A stretch of 64,000 nucleotides of DNA from Halalkalibacter hemicellulosilyticusJCM 9152 (GTDB taxonomy: Bacteria; Bacillota; Bacilli; Bacillales; Bacillaceae_D): NCBI RefSeq assembly GCF_000513115.1, contig NZ_BAUU01000012.1:62001-126000 (forward strand), given 5' to 3'. How positions within the stretch are numbered: the first letter of the stretch is position 1; each line of letters starts with the position of its first letter. Below are positions 39,214-47,763 of this stretch, piece after piece. The position numbers were made by a program, and so were the translations under genes. The notes beneath the pieces are model-generated. The model was not told the origin of the DNA. It made no database searches and worked only from the letters and a program-made list of their open reading frames with translations.

Positions 39214-40560
39214 ATGGCAACTAAAAGCGAAAAACCATTAGCCTGGTGGCAATTATCTTTACTTGGAGTCGCTTGTACAATAGGTACAGGTTTTTTCCTT
39301 GGATCAAGTATCGCCATTAATATGGCAGGACCTTCTGTTTTAATAGCCTATATCATCGCAGCAATAGGTACATACTGTGTATACGAGGCACTTTCTAAAT
39401 TAATGATTAACGATCCACAAAAAGGGGCTTTTCGCTCATATGCTAAAAATGCATATGGCCGTTGGGCAGGATTTAGTAGCGGATGGGTATATTGGTCATC
39501 TGAAATGCTGATTATAGGTAGTCAATTAACGGCTATATCTATTTTCACTCAATTTTGGTTTCCAAACGTACCTTTATGGGTTTTGGCAAGTATTTATGCC
39601 GCGCTTGCATTATTCGTTATTCTCATTGGACCAAAAGGATTCGATCGTGTAGAGAATCTACTTGCTATATTAAAGGCAGCAGCGATTGTTATGTTTATAG
39701 TATTAGCCATTTTAGCTCTTTTTGGGTTATTTGGTCGTAATGATGCAACCATTACGGTTCCTCGTACAATAGCTAGTTTGTTTCCAAACGGAATAACTGG
39801 TTTACTTCCTGCTCTTATTTTTGGCTTCTACGGATTTGGTGGCATTGAGATCATGAGCTTACTTGCCATTCGTTTAAAAGATATGAATGACGCACCTAAA
39901 TCAGGAAAAGTCATGTTAGTTCTATTGATCGTTATCTATTTATTGTCTTTAAGCTTTGCGATGCTCATGGTGAAATGGAATGAAATAAAAGTGGACGAAA
40001 GTCCTTTTGTCACAGCGTTAAATCAATATAACATTGTGTATGTACAGGATATTTTCAATGGGGTGTTTATTATAGCTGGTTTTTCAACAATGGTTGCCTC
40101 TCTTTTTGCAGTCATCAGAATTCTTGTGACGTTGGCAGAAGACCATGATGCACCTAAGCTTTTTGCCAAAAAAATTAAAAACAAATTAGAGCTACCAGCT
40201 ATCTTACTAACGACGAGTGGCATCATCGTTTCCATTATTTTGTCCATTTTCATGCCAGATAATATTTATGAATTTGTCACGACTGCCGCGGGCTTGATGC
40301 TGCTATACAACTGGTTATTTATCCTTGCTTCCTTCGGGCGAATTCTTCCATTGGAAGGCTCTGAGCAAATAAAACGGATAGTAGGTTGTCTATTAATTAT
40401 AGCAGCAGTAATCGGTACATTATTTCATCATACGAGTAGACCTGGCTTCTTCATTAGTTTATTATTTCTTTTTGTCATTGCTATCATCACCCTTATCATG
40501 AGTCAAAAATGGAAAAAGAAACATTCTGATGATGATACAACTTTGTTTAAAAAACTATAA
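39214..40560 (+). CDS. APC-superfamily amino acid permease
   Basis: A 448-residue protein with twelve predicted helices and the APC helix-1 motif in GVACTIGTGFFLGSSIAI (about 17-35). GPSVLIAYIIAAIG and FGFYGFGGIEIMSLLA (helix 6 region) are also typical of amino-acid/polyamine/organocation transporters such as AnsP/YbxG. AGAGGAGG precedes the ATG. The neighbours (DDAH upstream, LysE-type exporter convergent downstream) suggest amino-acid handling. The substrate cannot be specified. Its last codons overlap the end of the LysE gene by 14 bases. Confidence 0.88.
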   Translation: MATKSEKPLAWWQLSLLGVACTIGTGFFLGSSIAINMAGPSVLIAYIIAAIGTYCVYEALSKLMINDPQKGAFRSYAKNAYGRWAGFSSGWVYWSSEMLIIGSQLTAISIFTQFWFPNVPLWVLASIYAALALFVILIGPKGFDRVENLLAILKAAAIVMFIVLAILALFGLFGRNDATITVPRTIASLFPNGITGLLPALIFGFYGFGGIEIMSLLAIRLKDMNDAPKSGKVMLVLLIVIYLLSLSFAMLMVKWNEIKVDESPFVTALNQYNIVYVQDIFNGVFIIAGFSTMVASLFAVIRILVTLAEDHDAPKLFAKKIKNKLELPAILLTTSGIIVSIILSIFMPDNIYEFVTTAAGLMLLYNWLFILASFGRILPLEGSEQIKRIVGCLLIIAAVIGTLFHHTSRPGFFISLLFLFVIAIITLIMSQKWKKKHSDDDTTLFKKL

Positions 40561-41176
40561 TATCAAGAGCTTGATAACCGAAATATACACCAAAACCAAT
40601 CAAACTAAACCCAGAAATAATAGCTATTACAAAAAGAAAACGATTCGTTAAAAGATGGCGCATCGTACTTGCTAAAGCAGCCATTGTCAGATCCCAAATG
40701 GTAATGCCTAAAAAGATCGCTGCACAATAAAGAATAACATGATACGTATCATTCATCGTTATTGTTTTGGCTATGATCGATCCAAATATTCCAAGCCAAA
40801 ACAATATCGATAATGGATTAAATAGAGACATAAAAAACCCCGTAGAAAATGATTTAAGTTTGGATTCACGATCTAGCGTTCGCTCCTGTGTCTTTATGCG
40901 GCCTGCACTATTAATGCTTTCCATCCCTAGATAGATTAATAGAAAGAAGCCAAATACCCATAAGAACAATTGAACATAAGGAATTTCAATAAATTGCACG
41001 ACACCAAAATAGACGAAACACATATAAATAGCATCAGCTACTGTTGCACCTAAGCCAACAAGCCAGGAATTCAAAAAACCATTTTTTATACCCCGATCTA
41101 TTTGAGCTGCATTTACAGGTCCGATTGGAGCTGCAAGTGATAACCCTAAAATAATATAACTAAAAAAGACACTCAC
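40547..41176 (-). CDS. LysE/RhtB-family amino acid exporter
   Basis: A 209-residue protein with about six helices. The family signature is at the N-terminus: LSLAAPIGPVNAAQIDRGIKNGF (about 10-32), followed by GLGATVADAIYMCFVYFG and, at about 120, SLFNPLSILFWLGIFG. It exports amino acids or their analogues. The start is GTG, 10 bases after AAGGAGG. It is convergent with the APC permease, overlapping it by 14 bases. Confidence 0.88.
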   Translation of the reverse strand: MSVFFSYIILGLSLAAPIGPVNAAQIDRGIKNGFLNSWLVGLGATVADAIYMCFVYFGVVQFIEIPYVQLFLWVFGFFLLIYLGMESINSAGRIKTQERTLDRESKLKSFSTGFFMSLFNPLSILFWLGIFGSIIAKTITMNDTYHVILYCAAIFLGITIWDLTMAALASTMRHLLTNRFLFVIAIISGFSLIGFGVYFGYQALDIIVF

Positions 41177-41289
41177 CTTCTAAACGCCTCCTTACGAACG
41201 AATGGTAGGGACAGCCTATACTGCCTGTACATTCTATTCATGAAAGAAGCGTATTAACACAAAAATTCACTTTTCCCTTTATTTACCTC

Positions 41290-41571
41290 CTATTCATCTA
41301 ATTCAATGGTTACTTGTTTTCCTCCTAGTGAAAGATAGGAATACACCTCTACCTCTGCTTTAATCTTCTTCAACCCTTGTAAATAAGGCTTCACTAAATC
41401 CTTAAAATCTTCACTAACCCCCTCTTCCTCCAAATGACCATAAACATACATTTTATTACTCGTTTCATCTAAAAGAAATGCTAAATATCCAACAGGCTTG
41501 TTTCGATCCGTAACAATATTTAACACATGGGATTGCTCATTGAAATATTCGGGTGAAAAATAAATTTGCAC
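41290..41571 (-). CDS. Hypothetical protein, 93 residues
   Basis: A soluble, acidic protein starting MQIYFSPEYFNEQSHVLNIV. I chose GTG 41571 because GAGGGG lies 6 bases upstream; a longer frame starts at TTG 41592 without a site. The alternating pattern (VGYLAFLLDETSNKMYVYGHL) suggests a mainly beta-sheet fold with a helix in the middle. No family recognised. It is a single-gene unit on the minus strand between the LysE gene and the IS1182 remnant. Confidence 0.55.
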   Translation of the reverse strand: MQIYFSPEYFNEQSHVLNIVTDRNKPVGYLAFLLDETSNKMYVYGHLEEEGVSEDFKDLVKPYLQGLKKIKAEVEVYSYLSLGGKQVTIELDE

Positions 41572-41670
41572 ACTGAACCCCTCTTTTCTCAATCAAAAAT
41601 AACAAACAGCTTCTTTTTTAAGTTGCTACAATCCTCTCTGAATCATGCATATAAATTCACATCATACGTA

Positions 41671-41935
41671 ATGAGGCTAGGGCAGGTTCGTTCCATTGCG
41701 CTCTTTTCACAATAAAATAAGGACAACTTCTGAATTAAATTAAGTTACCACACAAAATCCAATCAGAAAGAAGTGTCCTTATGTTTAATAATTATAATAT
41801 GAATCAGTTAGGTTTGCCTTTAGATTTAGAGGTGAAATGACAAACGAACGACTGGCCGTATGATGAAAAAGCAGATACGTATACATGTCCTTCAATACTA
41901 TTCTGCTCTAACTAGTTACGTCCCCGCCTCATTTG
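41671..41935. mobile_element. Degenerate IS1182-family element (internally deleted)
   Basis: The ends are related inverted sequences: ATGAGGCTAGGGCAG at 41671 and, inverted from the right edge, ATGAGGCGGGGACGT. Inside, 41781-41916 encodes only the first 19 residues and a short C-proximal part of an IS1182 transposase. A 21-bp stretch at 41683-41703 recurs at 8000-8020. It behaves like a MITE-style relic and cannot move on its own. Confidence 0.6.
41781..41919 (+). pseudogene. IS1182-family transposase remnant
   Basis: ATG 41781 starts MFNNYNMNQLGLPLDLEVK, the typical N-terminus of Bacillus IS1182 transposases, then stops. In the same frame after the stop comes NDWPYDEKADTYTCP, which resembles the Y(D/E)xxxDxYxCP segment of the transposase middle/C-terminal part. 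More than 300 codons between them are missing, including the DDE catalytic core. Confidence 0.7.
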
Positions 41936-41936
41936 T

Positions 41937-42818
41937 TTAATGTAACGATAATTGATCGATCATAAACTTAATTTCATAACCTAACCCTTCATTTACTTCT
42001 GCATACTCCTCGAACTGACTCGTACGTATAAACAAATAGCGCTCATTGTGTTCAATAATAGCGACAGACGTACGAATGTCCTCTGATACTGACTTAAACT
42101 CACTCACGATTGCTGCCTGATTACTTAGAGAGGTTTCATTTGAAAAGAAGGATTCATCATCTTCGAATTGTGAAAAACCTTCTTGTCTTAACATGTTCTG
42201 GTAATTGTCAATTAAGTGATCCAATTCATACGGTTGACGAAAATAAGTTAGTTCAAATAAGATTGGCTCTTCATTATCACCGATGAAATCCGTATAAACT
42301 TGATGTCTCGTCATATCTAAGGAATTTAGTTGGTGATAATGATAGTTAACATCATAGTAAGCCGTAAAATAATCATCGTCCATTAGGAAAAAGTCCTTTT
42401 CCTCCTCTATTCCTTCTGGATAGAACGTTTTTACACTTGATTCATTCCCCATTCGTGTTTCGTTATGATCTTCTAAATAGCTTTCTGACTCAGCATAATC
42501 CTCTTCTCCCATTGACATAAAAATTTCATTATCTAAATCGCTCATTTCGGCATTTGATTCACCAGAAAACGTTCCAGCCATATCGGTAGTAGCTAGTTCT
42601 TCATCACCTGCAAATTGATTCATTCCTAGAACATAACCAATTCCAAGCATGACTATTACAAGAGCAGCAACTTGAATTTGTTTAGGAATATAAAAGCGAC
42701 GTGCCTTTTTCTCTTCCTTTTTTATATAATCCATAATTGACCTTGGATTTGAATGTGTCGGCAATTCATCGTATTGTTCCTTTAGCTGATGAAGCTTTTT
42801 CTCTAATTGATCTGTCAT
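41937..42818 (-). CDS. Putative anti-sigma factor, membrane-bound
   Basis: A 293-residue protein with a basic cytoplasmic N-terminus (about 1-42), one membrane helix (about 47-66, VAALVIVMLGIGYVLGM) and an acidic extracytoplasmic domain. Its start overlaps the end of the sigma-factor gene by 4 bases (ATGA), the classical ECF sigma/anti-sigma layout. No zinc anti-sigma motif (HxxxCxxC) is visible, so it belongs to a non-ZAS class. It should sequester the sigma factor until an envelope signal frees it. The signal is unknown. Confidence 0.7.
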   Translation of the reverse strand: MTDQLEKKLHQLKEQYDELPTHSNPRSIMDYIKKEEKKARRFYIPKQIQVAALVIVMLGIGYVLGMNQFAGDEELATTDMAGTFSGESNAEMSDLDNEIFMSMGEEDYAESESYLEDHNETRMGNESSVKTFYPEGIEEEKDFFLMDDDYFTAYYDVNYHYHQLNSLDMTRHQVYTDFIGDNEEPILFELTYFRQPYELDHLIDNYQNMLRQEGFSQFEDDESFFSNETSLSNQAAIVSEFKSVSEDIRTSVAIIEHNERYLFIRTSQFEEYAEVNEGLGYEIKFMIDQLSLH

Positions 42819-43345
42819 AGTTGAACACCTACTTTCTCATATTCCGCCTTTAGCTTTTGCTTCGCTCTTAACATTCTCGTTTTAATCGCCCCTTCTGTCA
42901 CTTCTAAAACAGAGGCAATTTCTTGATAATTTTGACCATGAAAATAATGCAAAATAATCGGAACTCTATATTTTTCATCCAATTGTTGAATCATTCCGTG
43001 TAATTCTTTCGATTCCTCATCAAAATAATCTTCAATAAACGTTTGCTCTTTGGCAAAACGTTGAAACTCAATCGTTTTTCGCTTCATTTGCTGTTCCTTA
43101 CGGTAAAAGTCTCGAACAACATTCATCGTGACTGTATAAAGCCATGTCGTAAATTTTCCACGATTATGCTTATGGAGAAAACGATATACTTTTAAAAACA
43201 CTTCTTGCGTCACATCATCAATATGAGTCGGCGACACACCAATTTGAAAGGCAAACTTTTCAACTGTTTTAATATGCATTTCAACTATTTGGCTAAATGC
43301 ATCGTCATCCCCTTGTTTTGCCCTTAACAACAACTGTTCCTCCAT
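42815..43345 (-). CDS. ECF-type sigma-70 factor
   Basis: A 176-residue RNA polymerase sigma factor with region 2 (about 12-90, with DDVTQEVFLKVYRFL and FTTWLYTVTMNVVRDFYR) and region 4 (about 118-168, with HYFHGQNYQEIASVLEVTEGAIKTRMLRAKQ), with no regions 1 or 3. GGAGGGAACGACG lies before the ATG. The downstream overlapping gene is its likely anti-sigma factor. A TGTGACTTTTT...CGTTATAT element upstream looks like an ECF promoter, so autoregulation is probable. Confidence 0.92.
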   Translation of the reverse strand: MEEQLLLRAKQGDDDAFSQIVEMHIKTVEKFAFQIGVSPTHIDDVTQEVFLKVYRFLHKHNRGKFTTWLYTVTMNVVRDFYRKEQQMKRKTIEFQRFAKEQTFIEDYFDEESKELHGMIQQLDEKYRVPIILHYFHGQNYQEIASVLEVTEGAIKTRMLRAKQKLKAEYEKVGVQL

Positions 43346-43380
43346 CGTCGTTCCCTCCGTCTACTCAATTAGAAACTCTA

Positions 43381-43414
43381 CATATATAACGAAGCTCTAA
43401 CACAAAAAGTCACA
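43381..43414 (-). promoter_or_regulatory. Candidate ECF-type (autoregulated) promoter
   Basis: On the minus strand TGTGACTTTTTGTG (43401-43414) is followed after 9 bases by CGTTATATATG (43381-43391). It lies about 35 bp before the sigma-factor start. It resembles ECF promoters, not the TTGACA/TATAAT type. Confidence 0.4.
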
Positions 43415-43521
43415 AAAATACAAAAATCAAATTTTAACAGCTAAAACCTATTCAATAATATGATAGATCAATAACTAACTAAATAGAATAGTTACACGAC
43501 AAACAAGCTTTAATATCCCAA

Positions 43522-43570
43522 TTAAAAAGTGGGTACTTTAAAAGGACCGAAACCTTTTTAAAGCACCCAC
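43522..43570 (-). terminator. Terminator of the 101-residue protein gene
   Basis: On the minus strand GTGGGTGCTTTAAAAAGG pairs with CCTTTTAAAGTACCCAC and is followed by TTTTTAATT. Confidence 0.88.
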
Positions 43571-43578
43571 TCGTTCTT

Positions 43579-43884
43579 TTAGCGATTTTGTAAATACGTT
43601 TCAATAACTGCTTTCACTCTCTCTAAATCTTTTGTATGAGCTTCAATGATATAATGATCGCCTTTCAAATGAGCTTCAACATCTGAAATGCCTTGACTTT
43701 CGATAAACTTCAACACATCCTCAATTGTATCATTTTCTGTCAACAATTCTTTTTTTCCGATATAATCCTCTTCTAAATACACATCATACGTATCATGACT
43801 ATTTTTTATTGACTGAGGACTTGCATTAAACCGACCGAAAATCGGGAAAAAAATCGTTCCTCTCGAATCACTTGAATAATTCAT
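43579..43884 (-). CDS. Hypothetical protein, 101 residues
   Basis: A soluble protein starting MNYSSDSRGTIFFPIFGRF. From about residue 30 it is an alpha/beta stretch with a helix ENDTIEDVLKFIESQG, a beta segment DVEAHLKGDHYIIEAH and a C-terminal helix LERVKAVIETYLQ. It may be a small ferredoxin-like fold; no family recognised. AAAGGGTGAG precedes the ATG. It has a strong terminator and is divergent from the CBS protein gene. Confidence 0.6.
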   Translation of the reverse strand: MNYSSDSRGTIFFPIFGRFNASPQSIKNSHDTYDVYLEEDYIGKKELLTENDTIEDVLKFIESQGISDVEAHLKGDHYIIEAHTKDLERVKAVIETYLQNR

Positions 43885-44021
43885 GTTCTCACCCTTTCTT
43901 TGTCTTATTATGTGTGAATATTTACCGTTCTATAAGCTTTTTTCATTGGATATTTTTACTTTTAAATAGAGGGAATATTGTCAAACAATTGAAACATACT
44001 GACAAGGAAGGAGGGAATAAA

Positions 44022-44447
44022 ATGAACACGATTTCAGAATGCATGTCAACGAACATTGTGACAATCAATCCCGATCAAACGATTCAAGAAGCAGCTGATT
44101 TAATGAAACAGCATGACATTGGTTCCATTCCTGTTGTTGAAGCAGATCAACTCATCGGTATTGTGACAGATCGAGATATTACACTTCGTTCTACTGCAAA
44201 CGGAGCTGATGCACACGTTCCAGTGAAGGATTGCATGACTACAAATATCACTGTAGCTTCCCCTAGTACCGACATCCATGAGGCAGCTAATTTAATGAGT
44301 GAGCATCAAATTCGCAGATTGCCTATTGTCGAAAATAATCAACTAGTCGGGATGGTTTCAATCGGTGATTTAGCCCTTGATCATCAGTTAGTCAATGAAG
44401 CGGGACAAACCCTATCGAGCATTTCAGAGCATGAGCATCGATCATAA
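44022..44447 (+). CDS. CBS-domain-pair protein (YhcV-like)
   Basis: A 141-residue protein built of two CBS motifs: about 7-60 (MSTNIVTINPDQTIQEAADLMKQHDIGSIPVV...GIVTDRDI) and about 70-122 (MTTNITVASPSTDIHEAANLMSEHQIRRLPIV...GMVSIGDL). CBS pairs bind adenosine nucleotides and act as energy or ligand sensors. GGAAGGAGGG precedes ATG 44022. There is no effector domain, so it must act on a partner. It resembles stand-alone CBS proteins of Bacillus such as YhcV and YkuL. Confidence 0.88.
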   Translation: MNTISECMSTNIVTINPDQTIQEAADLMKQHDIGSIPVVEADQLIGIVTDRDITLRSTANGADAHVPVKDCMTTNITVASPSTDIHEAANLMSEHQIRRLPIVENNQLVGMVSIGDLALDHQLVNEAGQTLSSISEHEHRS

Positions 44448-44523
44448 TGGAAAGCAATATCACCCAAGAGTACTCAATACGATTGTTCCACTTCTTCTAA
44501 ACATACCTCATCAAACATGCTTA

Positions 44524-44557
44524 AAGACCAACCTAATGCAAGGAAAAGGTTGGTCTT
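44524..44557. terminator. Hairpin between convergent genes
   Basis: AAGACCAACCT pairs with AGGTTGGTCTT. There is no T run, so termination is uncertain. Confidence 0.5.
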
Positions 44558-44577
44558 CATCATGCTACTTAAGTATG

Positions 44578-44712
44578 TTATTGTTTGTTTTTACGATTCT
44601 TTTTTTCCTTACGATTTAATTCTTGTGCTTCTGTTTCCTGAGCCATTTCAACATTATTAGGTTGTTCCTGTTGTTGAGCTGGATTATTTTTATTTTTGTT
44701 ACGCTTAGCCAA
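44578..44712 (-). CDS. Small basic protein, possibly gamma-type SASP-like
   Basis: A 44-residue protein starting MAKRNKNKNNPAQQQEQPNN. It is Lys/Asn/Gln-rich, with VEMAQETEAQEL in the middle resembling the GPR-cleavage stretch (EFASET) of gamma-type small acid-soluble spore proteins, and a basic tail. I chose TTG 44712 because GGGGG lies 8 bases upstream; the ATG at 44763 has no site. The SASP reading rests on composition and a short match and should be held loosely. Confidence 0.45.
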   Translation of the reverse strand: MAKRNKNKNNPAQQQEQPNNVEMAQETEAQELNRKEKKNRKNKQ

Positions 44713-44957
44713 TCTAATCACCCCCCTTTCGCCTTTTATTATGAGCAATAAATAGAAAATCATTCCTATTTATTCAGACGACTTTAATGGATGACGATTA
44801 TCAAAGATAAACAATCTTGTTCCAGTTAAAGTCGTATTAGAGGCCAAAGAAGATCGTCAGCTAAGCGTGCATTTATGTGAAATTATCTGTTTGTTTCTTA
44901 TTGAAGCAAGATTTTCTATCATAATCACGTTATAATAAAGGTAAAGGAGGCATATAA

Positions 44958-45371
44958 ATGGGAATTCCAAAACCACTCGTTCAGACGAATCAAATGTTTA
45001 TTTTATTAACGGTAGCACTATCATTATTAACAAGCATTTGGTTATTACTAATACCATTAACCATTGGTCTATATACACTTTACTCTAGACAAAACCCTAT
45101 CATTAAAAACAGTTATCGTTTTCTTAAGCATCCTCATGAAAAGTATGTACAAGAGGATCCTGATCAGCAATATTTTAACCAATGGATTGCGACAATATGT
45201 ATAGCTCTATCTCTTATCAGCTTCTTAAGTAACCAACCTATATTTGGCTATCTATTCTCAATCATGGTTATCATTGCTTCTGCATTAGCCCTTGGAGGGT
45301 TTTGTATTGGCTGTGTCATCCGTTATCGTTTCTTAATGTGGAAACATAAGCGTAATAAACATCAATCCTAG
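44958..45371 (+). CDS. DUF4395-like small membrane protein
   Basis: A 137-residue protein with four helices (about 13-30, 32-45, 78-92, 98-118). Near the last helix it has GGFCIGCVIRYR, the CxxC motif typical of DUF4395 proteins, whose function is unknown. The N-terminal GIPKPLVQTNQ is also family-like. AAAGGAGG precedes the ATG. The MFS exporter gene begins 14 bp after its stop, so the two are probably one operon. Confidence 0.7.
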   Translation: MGIPKPLVQTNQMFILLTVALSLLTSIWLLLIPLTIGLYTLYSRQNPIIKNSYRFLKHPHEKYVQEDPDQQYFNQWIATICIALSLISFLSNQPIFGYLFSIMVIIASALALGGFCIGCVIRYRFLMWKHKRNKHQS

Positions 45372-45385
45372 AGAGAAGGACAATT

Positions 45386-46630
45386 ATGCAAGCACAAGCC
45401 TTAAATCAAACTAAAAACATTCCAAAGAACGAATCAAAAACGTTGTACCATATTTTATTTATTATTGGATTTGTTCATTTGCTTAATGACGCCATTCAAG
45501 CACTTGTACCAGCTATGTTCCCTATTCTCCAACAATCAATGGGTCTAACATTTACACAACTGGGGATGATCGCATTTGCTCTTAATTTAACGGCTTCTGT
45601 CATTCAACCAATTGTTGGAACCTATACAGATCGTAACTCATCTCCCTACGCTCTACCAATCGGGTTATCATTTACATTTTTCGGTGTATTGGGCCTTGCA
45701 TTTGCTCCATCATTTTCTATTGTCATTATATCTGTCATATTTATTGGTATTGGTTCTGCAACTTTCCATCCTGAAGGTTCACGTGTTGCATACATGGCCG
45801 CAGGAGAAAGACGCGGACTAGCGCAATCCATTTATCAAGTAGGTGGAAATAGCGGTCAAGCGTTAGCACCAATAATTACAGCAATAGTGTTAGTCCCACT
45901 AGGGCAATTTGGCTCTATTTGGTTCACACTTGTTGCAGCGATAGCCATTGCATTACTTTTTTATATTGCCAAATGGTATTCAGCTGAAATGAAGAAAAAT
46001 GTGAAAAGCATACAATTAAAGAGACATTCGACCGAATATCATCCATCAACAACAACGAGGAAGGTCGTAACACTAGCGATGATTCTTCTCATTTTTCTCG
46101 TTTTCGCTCGTTCTCTCTTTCATGCTGGTCTTACTAATTTCTACGCATTTTTTGCCATTGAAACGTATAGTATATCGATTCAACAAGCGCAAATCTATTT
46201 ATTTTTATTTTTGGCTTTCGGTGCAATTGGGACATTTGCCGGTGGTCCACTAGCAGATCGTTTTGGTAAAAAAACAATCTTGATAATATCTATGCTAGGA
46301 TCAGCACCATTAAGTTTACTATTGCCACATGTGACACCAGTAATTGCTTATCCTTTAATCTCCATCATAGGCTTTATTATTTTATCTAGTTTTTCGGTCG
46401 CAGTCGTCTATGCACAAGAACTTGTTCCTGGTAAAATTGGACTCGTCTCCGGTCTCATTGTCGGATTAGCATTTGGAATGGGCGCTATTGGATCAGTTAT
46501 ACTTGGGGTTCTTGCTGATGTAATTGGTTTAAACAATACGATTTTTATCACAGTTGCTATACCAATTGTCGGTTTGTGCTCATTCTTTTTACCTAATGAT
46601 CAATGGATTACTGACAATATTCAATCATAG
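45386..46630 (+). CDS. MFS transporter, fosmidomycin-resistance (Fsr)-like
   Basis: A 414-residue, twelve-helix MFS protein with the Fsr-type N-terminus (IGFVHLLNDAIQALVPAMFP, about 26-45), the loop GTYTDRNSSPYALPIG, and the family motif GIGSATFHPEGSRVAYMAAGERRGLAQSIYQVGGNSG (about 118-155). The second half has GGPLADRFGKKT. Drug or metabolite efflux is probable by family. AGAGAAGGA precedes the ATG. It sits directly behind the DUF4395-like gene. Confidence 0.85.
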   Translation: MQAQALNQTKNIPKNESKTLYHILFIIGFVHLLNDAIQALVPAMFPILQQSMGLTFTQLGMIAFALNLTASVIQPIVGTYTDRNSSPYALPIGLSFTFFGVLGLAFAPSFSIVIISVIFIGIGSATFHPEGSRVAYMAAGERRGLAQSIYQVGGNSGQALAPIITAIVLVPLGQFGSIWFTLVAAIAIALLFYIAKWYSAEMKKNVKSIQLKRHSTEYHPSTTTRKVVTLAMILLIFLVFARSLFHAGLTNFYAFFAIETYSISIQQAQIYLFLFLAFGAIGTFAGGPLADRFGKKTILIISMLGSAPLSLLLPHVTPVIAYPLISIIGFIILSSFSVAVVYAQELVPGKIGLVSGLIVGLAFGMGAIGSVILGVLADVIGLNNTIFITVAIPIVGLCSFFLPNDQWITDNIQS

Positions 46631-46657
46631 CAACGACCTATTCAGAAACTAAAAAAG

Positions 46658-46858
46658 CTGGGACATCATGAAAGAGTTAAATTGAAAATCCGAACAATAT
46701 GCGTATGTATCACCAAAAAAGTTACAAACCAAACTTTTCAGTACCATGCGTAGCAAACAGTTGCCCGCGGAAAGCGAAGTATAGTTCAGGAGCGACTTAT
46801 GTACACCTCCATCTATTTGTTCGTAAATTCATTTATCAACACACTTTTGTCCCAGCCT
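46658..46858. repeat. Family A repeat (copy 3) with a nested family B palindrome
   Basis: GCTGGGACATCATGAAAG at the left and CACTTTTGTCCCAGC at the right are inverted relatives of the other family A ends. Inside, 46711-46745 is a family B palindrome (CACCAAAAAAGTT...AACTTTTCAGTACC). It also contains GCGAAGTATAGTTCAGGAGC, shared in part with the copy at 57361. Confidence 0.65.
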
Positions 46859-46864
46859 CAGCAT

Positions 46865-47728
46865 TTATGGTAAAAATTGATCAATCCCTTTTAGCTCAAG
46901 CTTTGTTATCATGTCCATTGCACGTTTACGATCAATATCAAGACACGCTTCTTCTAATTGACATTCTATCGGTACTTCACAATGTATGGTAGCTAATTTA
47001 TAGCATATATCAATCATTTCACGATCTGCTTCAATTTTTTTGCGTTGAGCTGGTGTTAACGAAGCGACTTGTTCTTTAATTCCCTCTACATGATCGTATT
47101 TTAATAATAATTGCAGAGCTGTTTTCTCTCCAATCCCCTTTACTCCAGGATAGTTATCACTCGTATCCCCCATTAGTGCCTTTAATTCAATTAGTTGTAT
47201 CGGTGTAATACCTTTCTCTATAATGAAAGATTCCTTTGTATACGTATGATAATTTCCGTATCCTTTTTTCAACAATATGACTGACACATGATCATCTAGT
47301 AACTGAAGAATATCTTGATCTCCTGTTAATATGAGCACATCATTTTCTTCTTTCAACTGCTTGGCCAATGTTCCGATACAATCGTCTGCCTCATATCCTT
47401 CTAGACCAACGTTTGGAATCGTTAATTCTGACATGACTTCTTTAATTAATTCAAACTGAGGAATTAATTCCAATGGAGGCTCGCCACGATTTGCTTTATA
47501 TGGCTCATAAATTTCCGATCTGAATGTTTTACTTCCCATATCCCAACAACAGATCACATGCGTTGGATGAAATTCATTGATCGCCATAAACAAATGCTTC
47601 AGACTCCCATGAATAGCATTTGTCGGCGTCCCTTGACTATTAATCATATAATATCCTGACATAGCTGTTGCAAAAAATGACCTAAACAAAAGAGCCATCC
47701 CATCCACAAGCATTACTTTTGGTCTCAT
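46865..47728 (-). CDS. ypcP: 5'-3' exonuclease (YpcP/FEN-like)
   Basis: A 287-residue stand-alone 5' nuclease like the N-terminal domain of DNA polymerase I. Metal ligands are visible: VMLVDGMALLFRSFF (about 5-20), VICCWDMGSKTFRSEIYEPYKANR (about 66-90), GLEGYEADDCIGTLA (about 118-132), LTGDQDILQLL (about 145), and the helix-hairpin-helix LMGDTSDNYPGVKGIGEKTAL (about 190-210). It removes RNA primers and flaps. ATG 47728 follows AAGGAG by 7 bases. It is a single-gene unit. Confidence 0.92.
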   Translation of the reverse strand: MRPKVMLVDGMALLFRSFFATAMSGYYMINSQGTPTNAIHGSLKHLFMAINEFHPTHVICCWDMGSKTFRSEIYEPYKANRGEPPLELIPQFELIKEVMSELTIPNVGLEGYEADDCIGTLAKQLKEENDVLILTGDQDILQLLDDHVSVILLKKGYGNYHTYTKESFIIEKGITPIQLIELKALMGDTSDNYPGVKGIGEKTALQLLLKYDHVEGIKEQVASLTPAQRKKIEADREMIDICYKLATIHCEVPIECQLEEACLDIDRKRAMDMITKLELKGIDQFLP

Positions 47729-47763
47729 CTCATTTCTCCTTCTTTTTGATTTAAGCAAAACAA

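Noticed and set aside
39017-39241. 74-codon open frame between the DDAH and permease genes
   Set aside because: It spans a clear intrinsic terminator (39042-39076) and the permease ribosome binding site, and its product is unlike any protein family.
44773-44835. Inverted repeat ACGACTTTAA / TTAAAGTCGT upstream of the DUF4395 gene
   Set aside because: The stem is short with a 38-base loop and no recognisable riboswitch or operator features.
46699-46992. 97-codon plus-strand frame
   Set aside because: It lies in a family A repeat and then antisense to the 5'-3' exonuclease; it is a chance frame.
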